From: Arenicella xantha
GTDB lineage: Bacteria; Pseudomonadota; Gammaproteobacteria; Arenicellales; Arenicellaceae
Assembly (NCBI RefSeq): GCF_003315245.1
Contig: NZ_QNRT01000002.1
Location: 1,162,206 to 1,226,205 of the forward strand
Direction of reading: 5' to 3'
Length of the DNA: 64,000 bases
Part shown: piece after piece, positions 57,812-64,000 of the stretch
Layout of the letters: each line of letters begins with the position of its first letter
Position numbering within the stretch: the stretch's first letter is position 1
Notes under the pieces: model-generated
What the model saw: the letters and a program-made list of their open reading frames with translations, nothing else
The model's database searches: none
Told to the model about the DNA's origin: nothing
Translations under genes and position numbers: made by a program

Positions 57812-57840
57812 AATTATAATATAAATATGACTTTAATCAA
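57812..57840 (-). promoter_or_regulatory. glpD promoter
   Basis: On the minus strand TTGATT (57835-57840) and TATAAT (57813-57818) are 16 bases apart. The -10 lies inside the 17-base motif shared with the GH42/dgoK region. Expected transcript start is near 57806, giving a leader of about 137 bases. Confidence 0.65.
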
Positions 57841-58064
57841 ATAGAAAAATGTCACTGGGATAGTGTAACGGTTTATTCACTCACAATGATGACAGTTTAC
57901 TGGCGTGAGGCGGGAGCCTCCAGCATTTATATTGAAGAGCCGTTGCAAAGGATAATTATCACCAATGCAAAGCCTCTCAAAAAAACTAAGACATTCCGTT
58001 CGGGCAACGAGAGCGGTCAATTTCAAAGCAAGCATCTCGAATATTGACCAAAAAACGCAGGCAT
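57841..58064. other. Gene-free stretch between glpD promoter and tRNA operon
   Basis: No open frame with coding features was found. It holds a small hairpin GAGGC-GGGA-GCCTC near 57910 with a GNRA-type loop. Together with 57670-57840 this makes about 395 bases without a gene between the glpD start and the tRNA terminator. Regulator binding sites or a small RNA are possible but nothing specific is seen. Confidence 0.4.
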
Positions 58065-58103
58065 TAAAAAAGCCCTAGCTAATCAATAGCTAAGGCTTTT
58101 TTA
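58065..58103 (-). terminator. Terminator of the tRNA operon
   Basis: AAAAAAGCCCTAGCTA / TAGCTAAGGCTTTTTT forms a long near-perfect stem just after the 3' end of tRNA-Glu. With A and T runs on both sides it can work in either direction. Confidence 0.88.
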
Positions 58104-58104
58104 A

Positions 58105-58180
58105 TGGCGTCCCCAAGGGGATTCGAACCCCTGTTACCGCCGTGAAAGGGCGGTGTCCTAGGCCTCTAGACGATGGGGAC
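58105..58180 (-). tRNA. tRNA-Glu (anticodon TTC)
   Basis: The 76-base sequence on the minus strand folds as a cloverleaf. It starts GTCCCCATCGTCTAGAGG, has the anticodon loop CTTTCAC (anticodon TTC) and T-loop GGTTCGAATCC, and ends with an encoded CCA. It is the second gene of a two-tRNA operon and is followed directly by a terminator. Confidence 0.97.
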
Positions 58181-58302
58181 GTCTAATTTCCTTCACTTTC
58201 ACCTGTGGTCTTTGCCAGGTCACTCTTTTTTGGACGAATCCAAAAGTGCCCACAGCACGGGAAGCTCAGCTTCCGTTCGCGCAGCGAACTTCGCGAATGA
58301 AC

Positions 58303-58378
58303 TGGTGGAGCTAGGCGGGATCGAACCGCCGACCTCTACACTGCCAGTGTAGCGCTCTCCCAGCTGAGCTATAGCCCC
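58303..58378 (-). tRNA. tRNA-Ala (anticodon GGC)
   Basis: The 76-base sequence on the minus strand starts GGGGCTATAGCTCAGC. It has the anticodon loop CTGGCAG (anticodon GGC), T-loop GGTTCGATCC and an encoded CCA end. It is the first gene of the operon. The 122-base spacer to tRNA-Glu holds several small hairpins (GAAGCT/AGCTTC, GTTCGC/GCGAAC and TTTTGGA-TTCG-TCCAAAA) that may guide processing. Confidence 0.97.
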
Positions 58379-58397
58379 AGACCTCGAAGGAGCGCGT

Positions 58398-58426
58398 AAG
58401 ATACGCGTAGATTCGAAATCGGTCAA
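58398..58426 (-). promoter_or_regulatory. tRNA operon promoter
   Basis: On the minus strand TTGACC (58421-58426) and TATCTT (58398-58403) are 17 bases apart. The discriminator after the -10 is GC-rich (ACGCGCTCC), as in stringently controlled stable-RNA promoters. An AT-rich stretch precedes the -35 and may act as an UP element. Confidence 0.8.
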
Positions 58427-58538
58427 CCCCTTTTTTAATATTTTTTATATATTTATGATGACCGACTGAGTAGATCAATTTCATAGTCAACAAGTATGCC
58501 AAAAACAGCCCTACTGACTCAGTGAGTTTGGGAAATCA

Positions 58539-58567
58539 TTGTGAGCTTGCGAGGCCGTTGTTATGAT
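58539..58567 (+). promoter_or_regulatory. nhaB promoter
   Basis: TTGTGA (58539-58544) and TATGAT (58562-58567) with a 17-base spacer. Expected start near 58574 gives a leader of about 90 bases before the nhaB ATG. Confidence 0.6.
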
Positions 58568-58662
58568 AGATTGCCAAGCAAGAGAGGTCGTTTTGTCTTA
58601 CGTTGATACACTCAATGCAATCAAGTCGCCTTCCAAACAATCAAAATAAGAAGCGTTTAATA

Positions 58663-60165
58663 ATGTCTAAATTGGTTTTCAGCTCGTTCCGATCCAACTT
58701 CTTGGGCAGTTCAGCAAATTGGTATAAGAACGTAATCATAGCGTTCCTAATCATCAACCCCATTCTGTGGCTCTCGGGATTCCATTTTTTGACGGGCTGG
58801 GTTTTAGTTGCCGAGTTTATCTTTACATTAGCCATGGCACTCAAATGCTATCCGCTGCAACCCGGCGGCCTACTTGCATTGCAAGCGATCGCCCTAGGCA
58901 TGACTTCGCCCGAACTGGTTTACCATGAGATCGAGGCCAACCTTAAAGTGATTTTGTTGTTGGTGTTCATGGTGGCCGGCATCCACTTCATGCGCGACCT
59001 ACTACTTTACACGTTCACGAAACTGTTAATCAGCGTCAAGAATAAAGTCGCTCTGTCTTTCCTATTTTGTTTTGCTGGCGCGTTTCTATCCGCTTTTTTA
59101 GATGCTCTTACCGTTACCGCCGTTCTGATTAGCGTTGGCGTTGGCTTCTACGGGGTCTATCACAGAGTTGCGTCTGGGAAGAAGTTCTCAGACGACCACG
59201 ACCATTCCGGCGATGAAGGCGTGCACGAATATCGGCGTAGCGATCTCGACACGTTCAGAGCCTTCCTACGCAGCTTAATCATGCATGGTGCAGTCGGCAC
59301 CGCACTTGGCGGCGTTTGCACCTTAGTCGGCGAACCACAAAACTTACTTATTGCAGAAAAGGCTGGCTGGCAGTTTATCGAATTCTTCTGGCGCATGGCG
59401 CCAGTCACCATGCCCGTCCTTGCGGCCGGCCTCCTCACTTGTATCGTCTTAGAGCTAACCGGCATCTTCGGCTATGGCAGCAAACTTCCGGCAGAAGTAC
59501 GATCAGTATTATCAGAATTCGATGCCGAGCAAGAAAGTTTGCGGACTGGCAACGATAAAGCTAAATTGGTCGTACAAGCGATTATTGGCGTGCTGCTAAT
59601 CGCTTCGCTAGCACTCCATATCGCTGAGGTCGGACTAATCGGCTTGATGGTCATTGTCTTGCTAACCTCGTTTAACGGTGTAATCGAAGAAATGGCGATC
59701 GGTCACGCGTTCGAAGAAGCGCTGCCGTTTACCGCCTTACTGGTAGTGTTCTTTTCAATCGTTGCCGTCATCCATCAGCAACACTTGTTCCAACCGGTGA
59801 CCGATTTAGTACTGAATATGCCGACGGATCAACAGCCGATTGTGATGTTTCTCGCCAATGGCGTTTTATCAATGATAAGCGACAATGTGTTTGTCGCCAC
59901 CGTGTATATCAACGAGATGGTGGCCGCGCTCGACAACAACGTAATCACACGTGAACACTTTAACGTCATGGCCGTGGCAATCAATACGGGCACCAACTTG
60001 CCAAGTGTCGCCACGCCAAACGGACAAGCGGCCTTTCTATTTTTGCTAACCTCAGCACTCGCCCCCTTGATTCGGTTGTCTTATCTGAAAATGGTACTAA
60101 TGGCGCTACCATACACAATTGTACTCACGGCCGTTGCTGGGGGAGCCATACTGTTGGCTTTTTAA
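58663..60165 (+). CDS. nhaB: Na+/H+ antiporter NhaB
   Basis: Inner-membrane antiporter of 500 residues (E. coli 513) that expels Na+ in exchange for protons. Very conserved stretches include [67 protein letters not shown] and [20 protein letters not shown]. The ATG at 58663 matches the start of known NhaB proteins ([14 protein letters not shown]); the open frame could begin 20 codons earlier at a TTG, but that is not needed. Na+ export fits a marine life style. Confidence 0.96.
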   Translation: MSKLVFSSFRSNFLGSSANWYKNVIIAFLIINPILWLSGFHFLTGWVLVAEFIFTLAMALKCYPLQPGGLLALQAIALGMTSPELVYHEIEANLKVILLLVFMVAGIHFMRDLLLYTFTKLLISVKNKVALSFLFCFAGAFLSAFLDALTVTAVLISVGVGFYGVYHRVASGKKFSDDHDHSGDEGVHEYRRSDLDTFRAFLRSLIMHGAVGTALGGVCTLVGEPQNLLIAEKAGWQFIEFFWRMAPVTMPVLAAGLLTCIVLELTGIFGYGSKLPAEVRSVLSEFDAEQESLRTGNDKAKLVVQAIIGVLLIASLALHIAEVGLIGLMVIVLLTSFNGVIEEMAIGHAFEEALPFTALLVVFFSIVAVIHQQHLFQPVTDLVLNMPTDQQPIVMFLANGVLSMISDNVFVATVYINEMVAALDNNVITREHFNVMAVAINTGTNLPSVATPNGQAAFLFLLTSALAPLIRLSYLKMVLMALPYTIVLTAVAGGAILLAF

Positions 60166-60190
60166 GCGATCGAGCAACTTACTTTAAGCC

Positions 60191-60219
60191 GCGTGCGCCA
60201 CATAAGTGGCGCCAGACGC
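60191..60219. repeat. GC-rich hairpin between convergent genes
   Basis: GCGCCAC/GTGGCGC with loop ATAA and an outer GCGT/ACGC pair lies after the nhaB stop. No T run follows on either strand, so it may be a rho-dependent stop or 3' stabiliser. Confidence 0.45.
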
Positions 60220-60270
60220 GCGCAAATGCACATTCGCAGGTGAGACCTAATTAAACTCTAAGGGAAGCGT

Positions 60271-61281
60271 CTAACGGCTGAATATTCGAGAGAAAAACCC
60301 GCGCTTATTGACTTCCTTTTCAATACTCTTGGCTTGCGATTGCGAAACATGACTGCGACGATACAAACCAGTATCCCATTCAGTACGACTCGAGAACTTT
60401 AAATCTGGAAACTCAGCCAAAGCGAACTGTTTAGATAGACCGGTCGCCATTAGATTTGCCGCTGTCACGTTGGCCTGAGCAAACACACTACCCGACACAC
60501 GTGCTGAACGAAGATTGGTTTCCTCCAACGAGGATTTAGAAAAATCAGCGCGACTTAAGCGACTGTTAACTAAATTAGCGCCATCAAAACTGGCATGACG
60601 AATAATTGCGCCGGATAACACCGACGACCGTAAGTTCGCGGTTTCGAAATTAGTAAACAATAAATTCGCATTACTAAAGTCCACATCAAACATCGAACTA
60701 TTCATGAAATCTGCGTTCTGCATTTGCGCACCGCGCAACCTCGCTGAAGTCAGATCAGCGTCTCGAAAGCTCGCATTATTTACTTTGGCGTCGAACAACT
60801 GTGCGCCAAATAATTTGGCATGATCGAATATTGCGCGGTTTAAGTTAGCACGCATTAGCAATGCACCGGTTAGTTTGGCACTGGTTAAATCAGCTTGCGA
60901 TAGATCACTATCAGAGCAATCCACTGCGCTCATCTGCGCGTTAACAAAAATCGCCTCACTTAGTTTGCTGGAAACAAGACTTGCACCGGACATAGCAGCA
61001 TCAGTAAAGTCCGCCGATGTCGCATCGCAATGACTCAGGTTTGCACCAACTAAGCGCGCGCCCATCAATTTTGCTTGGTAGAGATCGGCGCCAGATAAGT
61101 CGGCCCCGGTAAGATCTGCTTCGGTTAAATCTGCGCCGGACAAATCGGCACCAGCAAGGTTTGCGCCGCGCAGTTTAGCTTGAGACAGCTGAGCACCGGC
61201 CAAGTCACTCCCCATCAGACTAAAGCCTGAAAGATCATATCCCGACAATTTTTTAACTTGTCCAGCGTCTACCATACTCAT
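60271..61281 (-). CDS. Pentapeptide-repeat protein
   Basis: Protein of 336 residues in which residues about 12-285 are an unbroken run of A(D/N)LxX-type pentapeptide repeats, predicted to form a long right-handed beta-helix. The last 50 residues are basic and not repeated (SSRTEWDTG to RGFFSRIFSR). No signal peptide or membrane segment is seen, so it is cytoplasmic. Some such proteins mimic DNA and protect gyrase, but most have no known role, and nothing here points to one. Single gene, convergent with nhaB. Confidence 0.9.
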   Translation of the reverse strand: MSMVDAGQVKKLSGYDLSGFSLMGSDLAGAQLSQAKLRGANLAGADLSGADLTEADLTGADLSGADLYQAKLMGARLVGANLSHCDATSADFTDAAMSGASLVSSKLSEAIFVNAQMSAVDCSDSDLSQADLTSAKLTGALLMRANLNRAIFDHAKLFGAQLFDAKVNNASFRDADLTSARLRGAQMQNADFMNSSMFDVDFSNANLLFTNFETANLRSSVLSGAIIRHASFDGANLVNSRLSRADFSKSSLEETNLRSARVSGSVFAQANVTAANLMATGLSKQFALAEFPDLKFSSRTEWDTGLYRRSHVSQSQAKSIEKEVNKRGFFSRIFSR

Positions 61282-61354
61282 AACACCGATTTTTCAACTT
61301 TACACTGTCCCAGCTCTGTTGTTGCGCATATTAAGCACAACCAACAGTAAGATG

Positions 61355-62098
61355 TTAGTGGACTTCCCCAGACTTAGCGTTGACTCGCGACCAAACACAT
61401 TGGCCTTCAACTTTGTCATCCAAACGAGTGAGCCATTCTACATGATCTTGCAGCTCTTCGGCACTTGGTTCGACCAGCGGTAACGACAAAGTTGCAAAAT
61501 TAACTTGGGTCTTGGCAGAGTCTAAGGCGTTACGATCATTGGAACTGGCATCCAACGTGAGTGTCGCCTGCCCCCCAGTCATCGCTAAATATACATCGGC
61601 AAGAATCTCGGCATCTAACAATGCGCCATGCAATTCTCGATGCGTGTTGTTTATTTCGAAACGCCGACATAAGGAATCGAGGTCGTTGCGCTGACCTGGG
61701 AACATTTTTCGAGCTTGCAACAAGGTATCGTGTACGCCGCAAATCTCGGCTATTTTGCTAGCTTTCTCATCAAGTTTTTCATACTCAGCATCCAAAAAGC
61801 CGACATCAAATGCCGCGTTATGAATAATCAGCTCAGCACCTTTAAGATAACTCACTAAGCTTTCGGCAATATCCGCGAACACTGGCTTGTCTGCCAAAAA
61901 CTCGTTAGTGATGCCATGCACCTCAATTGCGCCTTGATCGATTTCTCGGTTCGGATTTAGGTACTGATGAAAATTATTACCGGTTAACTTACGGTTGACC
62001 AACTCGACACAGCCGATTTCGATAATTCGATGACCTTGACGATACTCAAGACCGGTGGTTTCGGTATCCAGAACAATCTGGCGCTCATACTCACTCAT
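61355..62098 (-). CDS. dnaQ: DNA polymerase III epsilon subunit
   Basis: Proofreading 3'-5' exonuclease of 247 residues. ExoI is IVLDTETTGLEY, ExoII is IIHNAAFDVGFLDAEY, and ExoIII is HGALLDAEILADVYL with its His and Asp. The C-terminal tail that binds the alpha subunit is present. The ATG at 62098 matches the family start (MSEYERQIVLDTETTG); an upstream in-frame ATG at 62113 adds five residues. The start overlaps the rnhA relic. Confidence 0.96.
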   Translation of the reverse strand: MSEYERQIVLDTETTGLEYRQGHRIIEIGCVELVNRKLTGNNFHQYLNPNREIDQGAIEVHGITNEFLADKPVFADIAESLVSYLKGAELIIHNAAFDVGFLDAEYEKLDEKASKIAEICGVHDTLLQARKMFPGQRNDLDSLCRRFEINNTHRELHGALLDAEILADVYLAMTGGQATLTLDASSNDRNALDSAKTQVNFATLSLPLVEPSAEELQDHVEWLTRLDDKVEGQCVWSRVNAKSGEVH

Positions 62099-62237
62099 GC
62101 TGCCCTCGCTCATTTAATCCACACCACAGATCAGCAGCTTTAATCAACGCGTGAGTCGCAGCCGGCCAATCGCCCTTCACCACCTCGCCCTGCCGAACAT
62201 ACGGAGAGCCGGTGTAACTATCATTTTTTTCAATCAC
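62091..62237 (-). pseudogene. rnhA: rnhA (ribonuclease HI) relic
   Basis: A 48-codon open frame with a GTG as possible start sits exactly between the methyltransferase and dnaQ genes, where rnhA lies in Pseudomonas and relatives. It contains YTGSPYVRQG, close to YTDSQYVRQG around the catalytic Asp70 of RNase HI, and later ADLWCGLNERGQHE, similar to VDLWQRL...GQH further on in RnhA. The catalytic Asp has become Gly, and both the N-terminal half (with the first acidic residues) and the C-terminus are gone. The frame is in phase with the upstream methyltransferase after its TAA. It is most simply a decayed internal fragment of rnhA. Confidence 0.65.
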
Positions 62238-62240
62238 TAG

Positions 62241-62978
62241 TTATTTATCTTCTTGCTGAGTTAAAAGTACTTTCTCAGAACCTGTCATTGACGCCCTAGC
62301 AGGCGCAGTGGCACCGTGCATTTGACGCTTTCGAGTATTAAACCGAATACGTCCAACTAGGGTACTGGCTGGTTCGCGTTTTTTGGCGGTGATCATATAA
62401 GCACCTCCAAACATCGGCAACCACCGATCACCGATTGACTCGACAAAGCGACATCCACGACGCAACTTGGGGCTTTGAAGCAACGGCGCATATTGATACA
62501 TCGAACTTGCAACTATTTCAAACCCAAGTAGCTGCAACCAGTCAACTACTCGACTAACGGTGTAATAGCGCCCCGATAATACAGCCTTGGGACGCACTAA
62601 ACGCTGGATTCCGACACAACTAGCTGGGTTAAAGCCCGTCAACACGATATGTCCTTCAGGCATTAATACTCGATGCGCCTCGCGCAGTACCTGATGCGGT
62701 AAGGAATGACGCTCTAACACATGCGGCATGATTACCATTGCGAAAGAATCAGGGCTGAATGGCAAGAATGCCGGATCGGCTCTAACCTCAGATGGATTAC
62801 TCATCTGCTGTGACGTACGTAATAAAAACGGAAGATCGAGGTCATCAATCAGCGACTGTTCGACCTGCGTACCGACCTGTAAAGCCTTAGGACCCACGGC
62901 CTGCTTGAGCCCCGCGCTCAAGTAGGGGCTCTCTTGCTCAAAATAATGTTCTGCGTAGGGGCTATCTCGCCAAGTCAT
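62241..62978 (-). CDS. SAM-dependent methyltransferase (type 11)
   Basis: Protein of 245 residues of the family encoded beside gloB, rnhA and dnaQ in many gammaproteobacteria. The SAM-binding half is weak in its glycine motif (KALQVGTQVEQ), but the downstream motif LPFSPDSFAMVIMPHVLERH and HRVLMPEGHIVLTGFNP is clear. The C-terminal part is basic. Substrate unknown. It is divergent from mltD across 130 bases. Confidence 0.85.
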   Translation of the reverse strand: MTWRDSPYAEHYFEQESPYLSAGLKQAVGPKALQVGTQVEQSLIDDLDLPFLLRTSQQMSNPSEVRADPAFLPFSPDSFAMVIMPHVLERHSLPHQVLREAHRVLMPEGHIVLTGFNPASCVGIQRLVRPKAVLSGRYYTVSRVVDWLQLLGFEIVASSMYQYAPLLQSPKLRRGCRFVESIGDRWLPMFGGAYMITAKKREPASTLVGRIRFNTRKRQMHGATAPARASMTGSEKVLLTQQEDK

Positions 62979-63073
62979 AGTAGTGAATCTACACCGGTTT
63001 GTGGCAGCGCTAAAGAGCTAACTTTAGTCGTCGTTTTAGGCCTTCATCTTACATGAAATGTCAGGTCACAACA

Positions 63074-63102
63074 TTGACTGTTACAGAACAGCTCATTACT
63101 AT
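63074..63102 (+). promoter_or_regulatory. mltD promoter, possibly giving a leaderless transcript
   Basis: TTGACT (63074-63079) and TACTAT (63097-63102) with a 17-base spacer. The -10 ends only six bases before the mltD ATG at 63109, so transcription would start at or next to the ATG. No Shine-Dalgarno precedes the ATG, in agreement with a leaderless message. Confidence 0.55.
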
Positions 63103-63108
63103 TCGCCG

Positions 63109-64000
63109 ATGAATTTTAAACTCATCATAATTTTGGTAGTTGCGCTAACGGTTAGCGCATGTGGCCATATGCGAGGCAAAGACACATCTGCCATCGACCC
63201 AGCTATCGAAAACACCGATGGCTCATTATCGAATGACACCGATGATGCCAACTTAGCCACATCAGACGGCGGTAGTATCACCTTATCTGAGGCAGAACTA
63301 GAGGCCGCTGAAGTCGCACCGAGTGTCACCAAATCAGAGCTAGGTAGTCCCAGCGCCGATATCTTTGCGCGCATGCGCGATGGGTTTTCACTGCCCGACC
63401 TAGATTCCAAACACGTTGCCGAGTACGAAAAATGGAATGCGTCTCATCCGACCTATTTAGAGAATTTATTTAAACGCGCAACACCGTTCTTGTTCCATGT
63501 TGTCGAAGAACTCGAAAAACGCGGCCTGCCAATGGAATTAGCGTTGCTTCCCGCGGTCGAGAGCGCATATCGACCGGAGGCCGTATCACGGTCTAGCGCG
63601 GTCGGGTTGTGGCAGTTCGTACCGGCTACGGGTAGAGAGTTTGGCTTACATGACGACTGGTGGTATGACGGACGTCGCGATCCTCTCGCTTCGACTAAAG
63701 CTGCGCTGGACTACCTAGAACAATTGAATCGAATGTTCGATGGCGACTGGTTTCTAACCTTGGCTGCTTACAATGCCGGCCCCGGCACAGTCCGCCGCGC
63801 AATGAAGCGCCATCGCACAAGTCGGCAAGCCAACTATTCATCAATTTCATTGCGCTCTGAAACTCGACGCTATGTGCCGAAACTAATCGCTCTAAAGAAC
63901 ATTATCGAGCATCCAGAACGCTTCAAAGTGTCCTTAGAACCAATCGCCAGCCAACCCTATTTTGAGGTATTAGAATTACCTGGGCAGGTCGATCTAAATA
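63109..64000 (+). CDS. mltD: Membrane-bound lytic murein transglycosylase D (cut by window edge)
   Basis: The first 297 residues of a lipoprotein lytic transglycosylase that cuts the glycan strands of peptidoglycan. The lipobox ends at Cys18 (LTVSAC). An acidic linker of about 80 residues leads to the SLT domain with catalytic Glu151 (LLPAVESAYRP), SAVGLWQFVPATGREFGL and LAAYNAGPGTVRRAM. The LysM repeats expected at the C-terminus lie beyond the window. It is divergent from the methyltransferase gene, the usual mltD neighbourhood, but gloB is missing from between them. Confidence 0.93.
   Translation, partial: MNFKLIIILVVALTVSACGHMRGKDTSAIDPAIENTDGSLSNDTDDANLATSDGGSITLSEAELEAAEVAPSVTKSELGSPSADIFARMRDGFSLPDLDSKHVAEYEKWNASHPTYLENLFKRATPFLFHVVEELEKRGLPMELALLPAVESAYRPEAVSRSSAVGLWQFVPATGREFGLHDDWWYDGRRDPLASTKAALDYLEQLNRMFDGDWFLTLAAYNAGPGTVRRAMKRHRTSRQANYSSISLRSETRRYVPKLIALKNIIEHPERFKVSLEPIASQPYFEVLELPGQVDLN

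Overview
The window reads as a chromosomal segment of a free-living, probably marine, aerobic gammaproteobacterium. Evidence for this is a fadBA operon, the arginine succinyltransferase genes astA/astB/astE, AcnB, NhaB, YaeQ, a TsaB/YoaA pair, an mltD and methyltransferase/dnaQ neighbourhood, and a cyanide-insensitive-type bd oxidase. Base composition and codon use look even throughout. I see no insertion sequence, prophage, integron, CRISPR array or rRNA. An Arenicella-like lineage is a guess and cannot be settled from this sequence alone. The left edge cuts fadA and the right edge cuts mltD.

Layout. 1-3017: fadBA (minus), with a 420-base leader region that holds a long inverted repeat. 3438-5915: an RDD membrane protein, then the alkylation-repair pair ogt and an Ada/AraC/AlkA fusion. 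6019-13226: a seven-gene minus-strand acyl-CoA degradation cluster (two acyl-CoA dehydrogenases, a hydroxyacyl-CoA dehydrogenase, a thiolase, a long GST, a class II aldolase and a BKACE enzyme). 13313-18724: an operon-like run astA-astB-astE-argC-argB that mixes arginine breakdown and arginine synthesis genes. 18915-21218: a secreted small protein, a LytS-type kinase and a LytTR regulator in one operon. 21424-23502: an Lrp-type regulator divergent from a class III aminotransferase. 23612-31339: a nitroreductase, an RND pump with its adaptor, YaeQ, an M24 peptidase and ElaA. 31473-36972: a TetR regulator with a long-type acyl-CoA dehydrogenase, a nucleotide-carrier-like protein and Nnr. 37069-44492: an alpha/beta hydrolase, CydAB, an exported protein of unknown function and AcnB. 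44704-49918: a CNNM/CorC protein, a lipoprotein, a secreted protein, TsaB and a YoaA/DinG helicase. 49931-57669: RmlD and RmlC, then a galactoside cluster (GH42, DgoK, DgoA, SMP-30 lactonase) followed by an FAD glycerol-3-phosphate dehydrogenase. 57670-58378: a regulatory stretch and a tRNA-Glu/tRNA-Ala operon. 58663-64000: NhaB, a pentapeptide-repeat protein, DnaQ, an rnhA relic, a methyltransferase and MltD.

How the genes work together. Much of the window is catabolic: beta-oxidation (fadBA, a regulated fadE, and a second specialised acyl-CoA route), arginine to glutamate and succinate, and galactoside to pyruvate plus glyceraldehyde-3-phosphate. Three things deserve most attention. First, the ast/arg hybrid operon lacks astC and astD but carries argC and argB, which suggests (inference) a phosphorylating route from acylglutamate semialdehyde to acylglutamate. 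Second, the galactoside genes and the glycerol-3-phosphate dehydrogenase share an exact 17-base promoter motif, which suggests joint use on a galactosyl-glycerol. Third, a decayed rnhA fragment lies between the methyltransferase and dnaQ, at the place where rnhA normally sits.
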